From positions 310,001 through 374,000 of the forward strand of contig JBBEBR010000006.1 in the NCBI GenBank assembly GCA_040882225.1: a stretch of 64,000 nt of DNA, read 5' to 3'. Numbering within the stretch: the stretch's first letter is position 1; each line of letters begins with the position of its first letter. The notes under the pieces are model-generated. The model searched no databases and was not told where the DNA came from. It saw only the letters and a list, made by a program, of their open reading frames with translations. The stretch comes from Gracilimonas sp040882225. GTDB lineage: Bacteria > Bacteroidota > Rhodothermia > Balneolales > Balneolaceae. A program made the position numbers and the translations under genes. This document shows positions 52,801 to 63,100 of this stretch, in pieces.

Positions 52801-54577
52801 TTGATGATCCCGGCTCGTTGAAATCGAAATAAAACTGGTGACTTTCTAACGTATCATTTCCCACAATTGCTTGTGGAACATCAAAGCTTAACTGCCCGTG
52901 AAGCTCGTTCAAAGAATTTCCCTGCAAAGAGATATTATAGTCAAAATCTACTACAGCATTATTCATGCCATCCAGATTTAACCACTCATTTACTGCAAAA
53001 TTTTGCCCTTCTCCCTGAATAGAAAATTCATTCTCACTTCCTTTTAAGTCTATCCAACCATTTCCGGTTAAATTAGAGCCGTTCAGGATTATGTTAACAT
53101 CTGGTTCTATAAAACCATCTTTCCAGCTTGCTAAAACTGATATTTGATCAAATTGCCGTTGATCCAGCATTCCGCTTTTAAAAGTGAGTGAGAGGCCGCC
53201 GTCAGCATCAAGAAAATTTAGCGATGAACTCTTTATTTCGCCACTAAACGACAGGTTGCTTTCCTGAATGCGTGGATCTATCAATCCGCCAATATTTAAA
53301 GAATCGGTTTCTATAAAAACATCAAAATTGTTTTCAGGCATTAAGCTGATGCTCCCATCAAGGTTAACTTGTCCACGAGGCCCGAAGGCCATAATTTCCC
53401 CCGAAACTTCTTGGCTGTTGCCTTTCAACTCCCCTTCCAAATATGATTCTGCGAATGCCTGAGCCTGAGTGGAAGTCAAATCAAGTGGTAATGCCGCCAT
53501 CTCATTGTTCAAAACAGAAGCTCGGTCTATGTTAATGCCATAACTGAATTCTGAATTATTCAAGGCATTCAGTAAATAGCCATTCCCATTCACAAAACTT
53601 TCACCTATTGAGATTTGCAGATTTTCCACCCAAAATGAGTCAAAAGTTCCTCCCCCCCTTAATGTACCTTGAATTTTTTCTGTGAAGGAAGGGAATTTGG
53701 GAATTATCCGACGAATGCTGCTTGATTCTAAGTCAATTTCACTTATATCAAGAGTTAAAGAGGACGTGCTTAACTGATTGATAATATTTTCCTTCAAAAA
53801 ATCCACTCCATCGGCTTCGCCACTAAATTTCAATCTTGAATTTGCGAGATTCACATTAAAGGCATTGAACTCGAGATACTGACTATCGTTGTAAATTTGC
53901 CCAAATAAATATCCGTCGTTCACTTCAAGTTCCGGAATATCAAAAGTAAACCGGCTGATATCCAAAAATCGCTGGCCTTCAGAAAACTCAAAAAACATCG
54001 CTAAATCGATATTCTTTATGGTGAGGCTGTCGGTTTCTAAATCGCCGATACCATTTTTAAAAACATTATTCAGATGCACGGTGCCATTCTCTACTTCAAC
54101 AGAAGGAATCAGGATCTGAAACAGAGCGGGTTCTGTTTCATTTCCACTTTGGGAGTCAGCGCGGGAAAAAGCATGCTTTATTGAAAAAGAGGAGTCAGGA
54201 TCTATAATCAGCATAGGATTTTCTACCCACAACCCTTTTATGCTCAACCGTTTTTTAAACACCGAAAATAAATCCAAATTCGCATCGATAGCGGATGCTT
54301 CGAAAACCGGATTATATTCTGAGGAGTCTGAATAAACCCGAACATCTTTCAACTGAAAAAGCACCGGAAGCAAACCATCCAACTCCCCAATGCTAAGAAC
54401 TCCGTTAAAATTCTTACTGAATTCCTGCTCAATTTCTCCGGCTATGAATTGTTCTACAGGTTTCAGCTGCAAAGCGCCAAAAATGAGCCCGCAAACTATA
54501 GCAATGGTTAGTATCAGCACCCCGATAAAGGTCCAGAAAAAGTTCCAGGTTTTATGTAGCCATCGCAAGTAGGTCAC
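49898..54577 (-). CDS. tamB: Translocation and assembly module protein TamB-like
   Basis: 1559 aa. One N-terminal membrane anchor (about 12-35: FFWTFIGVLILTIAIVCGLIFGAL), then a long beta-taco/beta-helix made of repeated amphipathic strands, ending in the DUF490-type C-terminal domain (FDPVTGDIVTADGTGRMRIRLED, GRYQFVSGDIFSRRFELDPGGSITWEGDP). TamB proteins bridge inner and outer membrane and work with BamA/TamA-type barrels in envelope lipid or protein transport. No TamA is adjacent. The start overlaps aroB's stop by 4 bp. Confidence 0.93.
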   Translation of the reverse strand: MTYLRWLHKTWNFFWTFIGVLILTIAIVCGLIFGALQLKPVEQFIAGEIEQEFSKNFNGVLSIGELDGLLPVLFQLKDVRVYSDSSEYNPVFEASAIDANLDLFSVFKKRLSIKGLWVENPMLIIDPDSSFSIKHAFSRADSQSGNETEPALFQILIPSVEVENGTVHLNNVFKNGIGDLETDSLTIKNIDLAMFFEFSEGQRFLDISRFTFDIPELEVNDGYLFGQIYNDSQYLEFNAFNVNLANSRLKFSGEADGVDFLKENIINQLSTSSLTLDISEIDLESSSIRRIIPKFPSFTEKIQGTLRGGGTFDSFWVENLQISIGESFVNGNGYLLNALNNSEFSYGINIDRASVLNNEMAALPLDLTSTQAQAFAESYLEGELKGNSQEVSGEIMAFGPRGQVNLDGSISLMPENNFDVFIETDSLNIGGLIDPRIQESNLSFSGEIKSSSLNFLDADGGLSLTFKSGMLDQRQFDQISVLASWKDGFIEPDVNIILNGSNLTGNGWIDLKGSENEFSIQGEGQNFAVNEWLNLDGMNNAVVDFDYNISLQGNSLNELHGQLSFDVPQAIVGNDTLESHQFYFDFNEPGSSTRALRFTSTAFDATLEGNYTPKDLITLSEHWGSYFVDRFEEEVLLKSPAVADSNRLSLPSQNVTLTGRLKNTSLIKSYFPDFPTITSSASINSSVNISSERLLFNASLQDPQATYNSFRADSLVLQVTGGFRYGRTLKEFSGLQIQANAAYLDHEYLDARKLDLYAELNKDAIHIKNTIAELAGNPEFLIETNGKLSQNSLSLFIDDFSFGRNQYRWQNEGNPSVEYNSDQKVKFSEFSFSNEDQLIRIGGTISSDISDSVHYEIAGVQLERISRLIGGRLSFAGTLDGNFTTRTLASVPTIQGDIDVERFEIDGNIVGDINLTSRYNSELNRFDTDIQLNTDSTKYPQYFANNDRRGQQFDINGYVLAPGNGNFSDADSLFLFDVDFKNIDMWILPYIGPKIFTEGAGLSNGTGKIWGNLETYDFHANFLVGSDDAVYLRPRFLDTYYYAQGGITFTRDRGLEFEDIYLIDPSGGNAILSGFFDFNDFQPLNYVGIKLEMNEFQFLNSSFEASAPFYGNAYGTSTITITGTNLDPVLTSETPIIMSDFSEIGIPLLEETEFNEDNKFIRFVNNFDVDIDSAQSRAADRNRNIAEETGQEVDLSFAERFTLDLQFEANDPMTVQLIFDPVTGDIVTADGTGRMRIRLEDEQVTMYGRFDITGGRYQFVSGDIFSRRFELDPGGSITWEGDPANARFNNLNAVYRARPDVNTLTTARSDINPENSQRVPVELVLNIGGTISSIENDFYFRLPDTFESRQSSTLATQLAALNRDEELKLIQSANFLLMGDFIPVSNAQTNFGENLSGSAAVLNPLLSSQVISPLLSNQMNSLLNSDLSSLDVDFNLNTYNQVDLGVALRLYNDKLILRREGQITGRQSNIGDLGATYRINRTFSVTAFHRQDLSFGSLSSTEQSQQSQDINGLGVEAKVNFNTWKEFFNRIASPFRKLFGLQKSEEENLTENREGNSPS

Positions 54578-55668
54578 TTTTCAAAAGTCTTTAAAATGTA
54601 TTTCCAAGCATCTTCAACAACAGTAACGTTATCGGCTTTATAAACATGCGGCTTTCCGGCTTCATGAAGTAAGACAAGGTTAATTTGTTCGTCTTTTACT
54701 TTTTTATCACGCCTCATCAAATCTACTAAACCCGATACATTGTTGTTAATCTGAGCCAAAGAGAAATTATACAACGGCTTAAAGTTCAATAAATTAGAAA
54801 TTCCGATTTGAGCGCCTAAATTATTCGATGCATGCACGGCTGCTACCATTCCAGCAAATACAGCTTCTCCGTGCGAGTATTCTTGATAATTTCCCTCCCG
54901 TTCTATTACATGGGCGAATGTGTGCCCAAAATTAAGAAAAGCTCTTTTCCCGCCTTCGAGCACATCTCCAGAAACTACATCCGCTTTTATTTGTGCGCTC
55001 TTTTTGATGAGGGAAATCCAGGAAAGCGCATTTGTGAAATTATCCTGGTCGATTAAAACCTGCACTTCATCGAATATTTCGGGGCTGTGAATCAACCCAT
55101 ATTTAAGCACCTCACTTAATCCGTTTACCCATTCTTCGCGAGGTAAGGTTTCCAGGTACCGCACATCCGCCAAAACTGCATCTGGCTGATAAAAACTGCC
55201 GATGAGATTTTTTCCTGTGCTGTGATTTATCCCTGTCTTACCGCCAATTGAGCTATCCACCATTGCCAGTAAGGTGGTTGGAATATGGATAAGAGGAATT
55301 CCCCGAAGTACTGTTGCAGCAGCAAAACCTGCAAGATCTCCGGTAACGCCCCCTCCAATTGCAAAAAGTGGAGTGCCTCTTTCAACACCATTCTTCAAGA
55401 TAAAATCGAGCAACTTGTTGAACATTAACCCGCTTTTACTGCTTTCGCCACTTGGAACTTCAAAGATATGCAGGTGTGGAAATTTCTGGCCAAGCACGGG
55501 TTCAAATAATTCACGGTGATGTTGAAGTACAACTTCATCAACCACCACATATGCTTTTTTGGAGCTGTACCGCGCAGTTATCTCACGAAGCTTAGCATTC
55601 AAATCATCCCCGATATGAATATTATAGCTATCAGAAACGGATGTAGAAACTGAAATGAAATCAGACAT
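54574..55668 (-). CDS. aroB: 3-dehydroquinate synthase
   Basis: 364 aa. It converts DAHP to 3-dehydroquinate, the second shikimate-pathway step, using NAD and a divalent metal. Motifs: AIGGGVTGDLAGFAAATVLRGI (NAD site), HIPTTLLAMVDSSIGGKTGIN, EVLKYGLI (metal Glu) and LNFGHTFAHVIE (metal His pair), then YSHGEAVFAGM. Length and order match the family. It overlaps aroK by 8 bp and tamB by 4 bp. Confidence 0.96.
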   Translation of the reverse strand: MSDFISVSTSVSDSYNIHIGDDLNAKLREITARYSSKKAYVVVDEVVLQHHRELFEPVLGQKFPHLHIFEVPSGESSKSGLMFNKLLDFILKNGVERGTPLFAIGGGVTGDLAGFAAATVLRGIPLIHIPTTLLAMVDSSIGGKTGINHSTGKNLIGSFYQPDAVLADVRYLETLPREEWVNGLSEVLKYGLIHSPEIFDEVQVLIDQDNFTNALSWISLIKKSAQIKADVVSGDVLEGGKRAFLNFGHTFAHVIEREGNYQEYSHGEAVFAGMVAAVHASNNLGAQIGISNLLNFKPLYNFSLAQINNNVSGLVDLMRRDKKVKDEQINLVLLHEAGKPHVYKADNVTVVEDAWKYILKTFEK

Positions 55669-56218
55669 ATTGATTTATTTTTTCGATAGCCGCTTCAGCC
55701 ATTGCGTCTGTATTAGAAAATGCCTGTGCCTCGATACTAACCTGCGCCTGTTTGTAAAATTTTACTCGGTGTGAATATAATGTTTTCAATTCATCAAAAA
55801 GTGCTTGTTTTGGCTTTAATTTACCTTCTTTATCAAACAAAACCGGACGTTCAACACTTTCTAAAACCCGCTCAACACTTAGCTGAATCGGAACCTCAAT
55901 AAAAAGCAGAATGCCCCTGGATTTCAATTCGTCAATAACCTTTTGATCTTGCAAAGAACCACCGCCTAAAGCCAAAACTCCTGTAAAATCCCCAGCCAGG
56001 TTCAGCAAATATTCCCGCTCTTTTCTTCTGAAATACTTTTCTCCCGCGCTGTTAAAAATTTCATTAATGGATTTCCCCTCCTTCTCCACAATAACCTCAT
56101 CCAGGTCAAGAAACTCAACATCAAGTTTTTCAGCAAGATGTTTCCCAAATGTACTTTTTCCCGATGCCATAAAGCCAGTTACAAAAACAGTACCCTGAAA
56201 ATTCGATCGATTTTGCAT
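55661..56218 (-). CDS. aroK: Shikimate kinase
   Basis: 185 aa, P-loop kinase. GFMASGKSTFGK is Walker A, LDLDEVIVEKEG carries the shikimate-binding acidic motif, and ALGGGSLQ and ESVERPVLF (Arg lid region) complete the pattern. It phosphorylates shikimate at O3 in the aromatic amino acid pathway. The adjacent aroB makes a two-gene shikimate unit. Its ATG overlaps the stop of the upstream gene by one base. Confidence 0.94.
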   Translation of the reverse strand: MQNRSNFQGTVFVTGFMASGKSTFGKHLAEKLDVEFLDLDEVIVEKEGKSINEIFNSAGEKYFRRKEREYLLNLAGDFTGVLALGGGSLQDQKVIDELKSRGILLFIEVPIQLSVERVLESVERPVLFDKEGKLKPKQALFDELKTLYSHRVKFYKQAQVSIEAQAFSNTDAMAEAAIEKINQYV

Positions 56219-57792
56219 TAATTCGGCTTTTTAGGTTGAACCATTTCTACTTCTTCCTTATCAACCAAAACAGCACCAGGAGGCGCACCTTTAGGTTTTC
56301 TCACGTATTTCATTTTGGTTACAATAACAGGAACCAATCCAGAACCGCGCGCTTTGGAATTATAAGCTGCGTATGACGCCGCCTTCAACACCGTTTCTTT
56401 TGGCGGCATATTCTTGTCGTTCCCCATTCTGATTACAAGATGAGAGCCGGCAACACCTCTCGCGTGCATCCAAATATCTTCTTTGTGAGCACTCTGTACC
56501 AGTTTATCATTACTTTTGGCATTTTTCCCAATCCAGACGGGATACTCGTTTATTTGTAGGGTATAAAATGGCAGGCTTTCATCTGTACTTTTATTTCCGG
56601 AGTTATAAAATTCCTGAACTTTACTGCCATGCTCACTTTCCCAATCCTGAAACTCCCATAACCCGGTTATTTCCTCAATCTCATTCAAAAGCTCCTCAAA
56701 TTCCTTTTTCTCCTTCTGAAGTTTGGGAATCCTTTTCTGCGCTTCTTCATACGACCGCTGGGCACTGCTCACTTTTTTATAATATCTCTGTGCATTTCCG
56801 GCAATTCCAAGATCTTCTTGCAGGGGGATGTTCACCTTCTCGCCCTCATTATAAAGATCATCCACTTCTATAGCGTCCTCGCCCGAATGTTGAAGATGAG
56901 CATTCGCCATCAATAAATGTCCCCATTTCTCATACTCTTCGGCACGATCCAAACTCTTATCTGCATCTTCAAGATTTTTCAGGGTTGAATTCAGCCTCTT
57001 TATCCGGCGTTTTAGATTTTTAGTCAACTCGCCTTTCTTTTGTTTTAGCCGCTGATTATGAGCGTAGGTTTTGTACCGATGAGCTATCAAATCATTTACG
57101 CTTTCATACTTTTTTTCTGTTGGAAGGGGAAGCATTTCTTCTGAAAGCAACGTTGTATTCCCATTTTTCAGGAGCCGGAAGTCAGCGTTTTCTTCCAGCT
57201 CGTGGGTAATTTTACGCACAAAGTTTTTTATCTGATCATCCGAAGCATTTTCCAGGTCATGAATTCGAATTAAATCTGGAAGATTTTGCCTCGGCAACAT
57301 CGGGTTTAAAGTGATTAATTTATTTTTGGTGCTCTTTCCGTCAATTTTACCTTCCAGCAAATCCAGTTTTTTGGGATCGGGTGCATCCTCACCTTCCTCA
57401 TCATACTCTTTGAAAACATCCAGGATTTCATCGTCCTTAGTCAGAAAGGCATTCGCCCGGTTGCTAAATAAACGAAACCTGATTTTTTGGCCCCTCTCTA
57501 AAATCAGGGCAAACCAACGATCGGTCTCCGCGATTTCCACATCCACGATTTCATCACCATAAATAGAAGTAAAAAAACTGATGGTATTCGATTTTTTTGC
57601 TCCACGGTAGGAATCCGAAAAGAGAGCAATATTTCCGGGAGCAGCACTGAATTGCAAGCGGAAAGCTTTTTCCTCCCCGGAAATAAAAAACTCTAAAAAA
57701 TTTTTATAGGGTGTGATCACCTGTTCAATTTTACACCCAGAAAATTTGGTTTTAAGCTCTCGCTTTAGATATATTAATTCGTAATAATTCAT
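56218..57792 (-). CDS. NFACT-family ribosome quality control protein (RqcH homologue)
   Basis: 524 aa. N-terminal NFACT-N region (MNYYELIYLKRELKTKFSGCKIEQV, LQFSAAPGNIALF), a long coiled coil (about 235-380) and a C-terminal NFACT-R/DUF814 domain with EDIWMHARGVAGSHLVIRM and SKARGSGLVPVIVTKMKYVRKPKG. The domain set matches RqcH/Rqc2, which binds stalled 50S subunits and directs alanine tailing in other bacteria. The N-terminal core is shorter than in Firmicutes RqcH. First gene of the run into aroK, aroB, tamB and rnr. Confidence 0.88.
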   Translation of the reverse strand: MNYYELIYLKRELKTKFSGCKIEQVITPYKNFLEFFISGEEKAFRLQFSAAPGNIALFSDSYRGAKKSNTISFFTSIYGDEIVDVEIAETDRWFALILERGQKIRFRLFSNRANAFLTKDDEILDVFKEYDEEGEDAPDPKKLDLLEGKIDGKSTKNKLITLNPMLPRQNLPDLIRIHDLENASDDQIKNFVRKITHELEENADFRLLKNGNTTLLSEEMLPLPTEKKYESVNDLIAHRYKTYAHNQRLKQKKGELTKNLKRRIKRLNSTLKNLEDADKSLDRAEEYEKWGHLLMANAHLQHSGEDAIEVDDLYNEGEKVNIPLQEDLGIAGNAQRYYKKVSSAQRSYEEAQKRIPKLQKEKKEFEELLNEIEEITGLWEFQDWESEHGSKVQEFYNSGNKSTDESLPFYTLQINEYPVWIGKNAKSNDKLVQSAHKEDIWMHARGVAGSHLVIRMGNDKNMPPKETVLKAASYAAYNSKARGSGLVPVIVTKMKYVRKPKGAPPGAVLVDKEEVEMVQPKKPN

Positions 57793-57820
57793 TGAAATTC
57801 AGAGAGCAAGTTAAATATTT

Positions 57821-58474
57821 ATGCACTATCCAATTTTTAGTTCTATTGTTAATACAGTTGAATCACAATTGGGAAAACGTGGTGTATCGGCTTCTAAGTT
57901 TAGAATTTGGGAAGATAACAAGATTCACGCTACCGGTTTGGAATTAATAATTGGCTTAGAGAAAACTTCCAACTTTATGACCTCGCTATCCATAAACTTC
58001 GATTGGGATAGTTTTCGTGAAACAAACATGGCCAAATATTTGAATGGCATGGATGGCCATCCTTTTCTTAAGATAAAAACACTCACAAAATCTGAAGTTA
58101 AGCCGATTATAGATGTTGAAATGTCGTGGTTGTTTGATGTTGAAAAATGCCAGCCCCAGGTTCCCGGCGAAGACGGTAATTACCGCATCGAGAAGGCAAG
58201 CCGATGGATGGAATCGATCAGTAAACAAGTAAATGATTACTTAGCGGATGACGATATCATCACCCGTTGGCACATTGAAATAGACGGCGATGAGAGCGGT
58301 AAGTACTTGTCGGCGATCAATCTCATTTCCTACTTTCAATACTACTTAAATTCTCCGAAAAGCCTGAATGAAGTTCAACATCTTGTGGGGCGTAAACTGC
58401 ACGACCTGCTTCTTAAAGCAAACAAGGTCATTTTCCTTTCCGACCAAATTCTTGATGATTCTGTAGCAGCTTAG
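57821..58474 (+). CDS. Cytosolic protein of unknown function
   Basis: 217 aa, no signal peptide or membrane segment. It is a mixed alpha/beta protein; the first part has beta-type IHATGLELIIGLEKTSNFMTSLSINFDWDSF and the last part is helical (LNEVQHLVGRKLHDLLLKANKVIF). The gene is divergent from the rqcH run with 28 bp between the starts, so the two share a very small promoter region. I do not recognise a family. The 244-bp gap that follows holds nothing I can support. Confidence 0.6.
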   Translation: MHYPIFSSIVNTVESQLGKRGVSASKFRIWEDNKIHATGLELIIGLEKTSNFMTSLSINFDWDSFRETNMAKYLNGMDGHPFLKIKTLTKSEVKPIIDVEMSWLFDVEKCQPQVPGEDGNYRIEKASRWMESISKQVNDYLADDDIITRWHIEIDGDESGKYLSAINLISYFQYYLNSPKSLNEVQHLVGRKLHDLLLKANKVIFLSDQILDDSVAA

Positions 58475-58730
58475 TGTTAGTAGCCCGAAGCTTCGTGTTC
58501 ACAGTTAGTTCCAGCATTAGCCACAATTACTTTGGCATTGCTTGAATCTCATTCGGGGAATTGACCTCTGTTCATTCTGCTACCTCTCCCTACTTCATTC
58601 ACGGTAAAATATATGAAGAGCATTCTGCACCACATTTGTTACACTTCTGCACGGAATTTAGAATAGCTATAAATAAACCTTTGTAAATAAAACGCTTGGA
58701 ACTTTCAAGAAAATATACGTGATTCTGGTT

Positions 58731-60134
58731 ATGAAAAAATTAGCTACGATCATACTGCTTTCCTTTTTTGTGGCCCCACTTGCAGTTGCCCAAACACCCC
58801 AAAAAATCCATGACCTGAAAAGCATAACCGACAGTTCGGGCACGGTGCACCTATTCTACCGCATTTATGCTGAATATGAAGACACTGAATATTTCACGGA
58901 TAATATTTACCAATACAACACAGAAACCGGAGAGGAAGTGCTTTTTTTGGAGGATTATTTCGATGATCGGTATGGCTTCGAATTGAAAGTTACAATTCTA
59001 GATTATCAATTTTTTGAGGGTGATTTAGAGAAGTATTTATACATACAAGAAGAATGTTCAAACGAATGTGAAGGGTATTTGAACCGATTTGACTCTTTAA
59101 GAGTAGTTGGAGGTTATTTATTCGGGGTTGAAGATCTTTTGGTACCTAATTCTGAAAATGAAGTTATTTATGCAAAAGTAAGTGGTCAAAATTTGAAAAG
59201 TTTTGACGGTGGACTAACTTGGCCTACCAAACAACAAATTGAATTTTCTGAGATACCAGATTCTTTCAAAATTGATATCCCAGCACTTACATTCAGCCCA
59301 TATCGAAAAAACTTATTATTTGGTCATAATTTTAGATCTAGAGGTGATGACAATTTATTTTACCGATCCATAGATAATGGAATAAGTAGTGAGATTGTAA
59401 GTGATACATTATTTCCACTAGGAGAGATGAGTTTTGATTTAGATTCAACAACCGTTTTTATGTTGGATGTAATAAATGCACCGAGAGAGGAAAATCCTTC
59501 TACTGAAAATACTTGCCCTGATGAATCTTGTGCTATTGGATTGTATAAAAGTACTGGGCTTGGGGAGATTGGGACATGGGAATTAGTGAATGTATTTAGC
59601 GAGTCTGTCAAGATTAAGAGTAGTGATATAAATAGCGGAAAAATTTATGCTTGGAATAATCACTCAATAAGTCTCTCGTCTGATTATGGGAATGACTTTA
59701 ATATTCTATATAATAATGATGAAGCAGTCATCACGGGCTTTGATATAAACAATGGTGAACTTTTTTTTTCAACCAATACAACGATCTATAAGCATGAGGA
59801 AAACCAACCTATACCAATTTATGCAATTCCAACTAGTATTGAAGACCCCAAAGCACTTCTGCCTAGTAAGATCAAATTAAATCAGAATTACCCAAATCCA
59901 TTTAATCCTCAAACTGTAATACAGTTTGAGGTTTCTGAGGTTAGTAAAATATCATTAAAAATTTTTGACTTAACAGGTAGATTAGTTGAATCTCTTATCA
60001 ATGGCAAAGTTCATACCCCAGGAACCTACTCGGTCAATTGGAGAGTAAAACAAGAATTGAATAGCGGGGTCTACTTTTATCAACTAAGTACAGGATCTCA
60101 TGTTTCTACCAAAACGCTAACCTACATTAAATAG
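58731..60134 (+). CDS. Secreted protein with T9SS sorting domain, central part unknown
   Basis: The start is set at the ATG at 58731 (a GTG lies four codons before). About 467 aa. Signal peptide MKKLATIILLSFFVAPLAVA. The middle resembles sialidase/BNR-like or WD-type repeats (SGQNLKSFDGGLTWPTKQ, YRSIDNGIS, LSSDYGNDF), suggesting a propeller. The C-terminus is a sorting domain (LNQNYPNPFNPQTVIQFEV...). Base composition changes near 58980 from about 45% GC to about 30% and stays low to the stop. It is followed within 5 bp by the metalloprotease gene. Confidence 0.78.
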   Translation: MKKLATIILLSFFVAPLAVAQTPQKIHDLKSITDSSGTVHLFYRIYAEYEDTEYFTDNIYQYNTETGEEVLFLEDYFDDRYGFELKVTILDYQFFEGDLEKYLYIQEECSNECEGYLNRFDSLRVVGGYLFGVEDLLVPNSENEVIYAKVSGQNLKSFDGGLTWPTKQQIEFSEIPDSFKIDIPALTFSPYRKNLLFGHNFRSRGDDNLFYRSIDNGISSEIVSDTLFPLGEMSFDLDSTTVFMLDVINAPREENPSTENTCPDESCAIGLYKSTGLGEIGTWELVNVFSESVKIKSSDINSGKIYAWNNHSISLSSDYGNDFNILYNNDEAVITGFDINNGELFFSTNTTIYKHEENQPIPIYAIPTSIEDPKALLPSKIKLNQNYPNPFNPQTVIQFEVSEVSKISLKIFDLTGRLVESLINGKVHTPGTYSVNWRVKQELNSGVYFYQLSTGSHVSTKTLTYIK

Positions 60135-60138
60135 CACC

Positions 60139-63100
60139 ATGAAAATTATATATATCATATTTCTTCTTTCATTGTTTATGGTCTCTAACTTAAAAGCTCA
60201 GCAACAAGAACAAGTTCACTGTGCTTTTGATCTTCTCACTGAAGAACAATTGGAAAATGAGCCTTCCATTTTGTTATCTCAAAATTCGAAGAGCAAAATG
60301 TCTTGTAATTCTAGTACTGATGTGTGTAAAGGAATATATGCGCCTGCTCAAGGAGATGTACGAACTCTTTTGGTCTATATCAGGTTTGCCGATGATACTG
60401 ATCAATCGATCAATTACTGGACAGCTTATCCAAACAGTAGTGACATATATGATGTTGAATCATTCATGGAAAACTCTATAAATAGTTCCGTTGCTAATAT
60501 TTCTGACAATTACTTTAATATATCTAACTACTTCAATACAATGTCCGATGGGGATTTTAATATAATAGGTGAAGCGGTTTATTTAGAAGCACCATCTTTG
60601 TCTTCATATAGCTCTTCTCTAACAGCTCAAGAATTACAGCGCGAAGTAAATATAGATATATTAGAAGCACTAGATGCAAATCCAAATATTGATTTAACCG
60701 AATATGATAATTGGAAAACTCTTGGAGCAAATTGGCATCAAGAAGTTTCTGATGGAATATTAGATAACATTTATATGATTTATAGAAATCCACAATCAAA
60801 TTATATATTTAATCATGGAGGCATAGCAAATTTAAATGCTGTAAATGGATTAACGGATGATATGATTACTCTCAATAGTGGTTTAAAGGTTCAGATGGGG
60901 TTGTCCACATCCAATGGTGGAGCCTCAGGAATTTCAATGAGTCTAGGAAGTGGAAAAAAAGATAGAAAATCAAAATTTGATGATAGCTATATTCATGAAT
61001 ATGCACATCATATTTTTGGTGCTGGACATCCTTACGGACATGGATACTGGGGGATATTTGGGGGGAATAGTGGTACTAATTCCATAAATGCTTATGAGAA
61101 AGAACTGTTAGGATGGCTTGATTCGACTCAAGTAACTGAAATTCAAATGGGACAAACCTATACTTTGAATGATTTCCTTGAAAACCATGAAGTATTAAGA
61201 TATACAGTTGACGAAATTAATGATGAATATTACTACTTCGAAAATCATCAAAGAACTCAAAGTACAACAGGAATTTCCAGTACCTATGATATTCCTAATT
61301 ATAATATTAGTGATAAAGGGATTTTTATACTACATGCGAAAGGAGCGGTAAATAGCTCCAATAGTTTAAGATCAATTGTCTCGGATGGAAACTGGGACTG
61401 GGTGGTCGATAGTTGGTCTAGTGCTTGCGGTAGCGATTATGGGGAAAATCCAGCTTGGGTAAAAACTTCACCCAATCAAAAAGGCGATTCATTTAAAGGT
61501 AGATTTTCTTCAGTTACGAATCCCCAATCTTATTTTTTAAGTAAGCCTAATTTATACATTAAAGGGGAAGATACTTCCGAATGTATCAAATACTTTTTGG
61601 GGTTAGATTCCCAAGATTATTCTAGTTTTAATATAGATCGTTCACCTATAATTTCTTCAATTACTAATCCACGATTTTTAACTCATTCAGATAATGATGT
61701 TAATCTTACAATGAAAATTTTGTTTGAAAATAACGGACAAATTCAAGTGGTTTTTTATGATAACTATAATCCCTACACTATCACTGAAAACACAACCTGG
61801 GATGGGCAGATATTTTTGGATGAATTTACCGAAGTAGATAACAATGCAACACTTACTATCCTACCCGGTACTACAGTATATTTGAGTAATAACGTAACTT
61901 TAGCTATACGTCCTGGGGCTAAACTTATATCTGAAGGTACAGAGGAAGAACCTATACGGTTTGAACGTGCACATCAAGATTCTGCATGGAATCGAATTTC
62001 ACTAAACAGCAGTGCCGGCAATCGCATAAAATGGAGCCTATTTGACGGGGGCTATATTAATCTCTCCATTGCCTCCAAAAATAATGTAATTGAACACAGC
62101 ACCTTCCGTAATGCCACCTACCGAACTATGATGGGATGGCATAACCAGGATGGCAGCGGAAATGCAAGTGCCTCAATTTCTTATTCTTTGATTGAAAACA
62201 GTCCAACCGTAGGTTTGGTCTCCCATTATCTGGATTTGGATTTGAGTTATACCACTATTCAAAATAATACGCAGGCGGGGTTGTATATCCTTTCCAATAC
62301 CGTTTATCCTTTTCACCACAATTTAATAACCGGCAATGGCGGAACGAGCAGAGACGGCATAGAGGTGAAAAGCAGCGGAACTTTATATATGCAAGATGCG
62401 GGGCAACTGAAAGGGTTTAACAAAGTGTCCGGTAACGGTGAGGATCAGATTTCCAATAGTGGTGATCTTATTATTGGTTCCTGGCATCATTTAAATCCAT
62501 ACGGTGGCCACAATCATATTTATGGCAATTACTCTGGGAGCCGTTATTTGGTGGAAAATAACAGTGGATATTCGGTGGAAGCTTATTATAACTGGTGGGG
62601 CCCTAATATTTATTCAGGAATGTTCAGTGGCTCACTGGACGGAACGTCATATAATCTTAGTTCAGATCCAACAAATGGAGTAAATCATGGGCACGGGGGA
62701 CAAGCTCCTTCAAAAGCCCTGCCGAATTCTGCTTCCACTGAAACCGAGTCTCTGGCAGATGCCTATGATGCAGCCGAGAACCAGCTTCGGGAGGCTTCTT
62801 CATCCCTACAGGTACGTAACAGCCTTCACAAACTGTACCAGATTGCAGGCCTTTCCAGAAAGGAAAATCCGGAACTGACTTCCCGATTCCGTCAACTTAC
62901 TGAAAGTGCGGTAAGAGGTTCGGAAAATATGTACAGTTCTTCCGAACAAAATAATGTTCTTAGCAATACGGCAAAAGTATTACATGCCAAATCTTTTACC
63001 AGAGAAGGTGAATACGAAGAGGCGCAGGCATGGCTGAAAGAAACCAATGCTTCCAGCTTGGAAGGCTATGACCGCCGCGACTGGCTGCACCTGAATATGG

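Noticed and set aside
58475..58718. A possible small gene or RNA in the gap before the T9SS protein
   Set aside because: No convincing frame, hairpin or conserved RNA pattern could be found.
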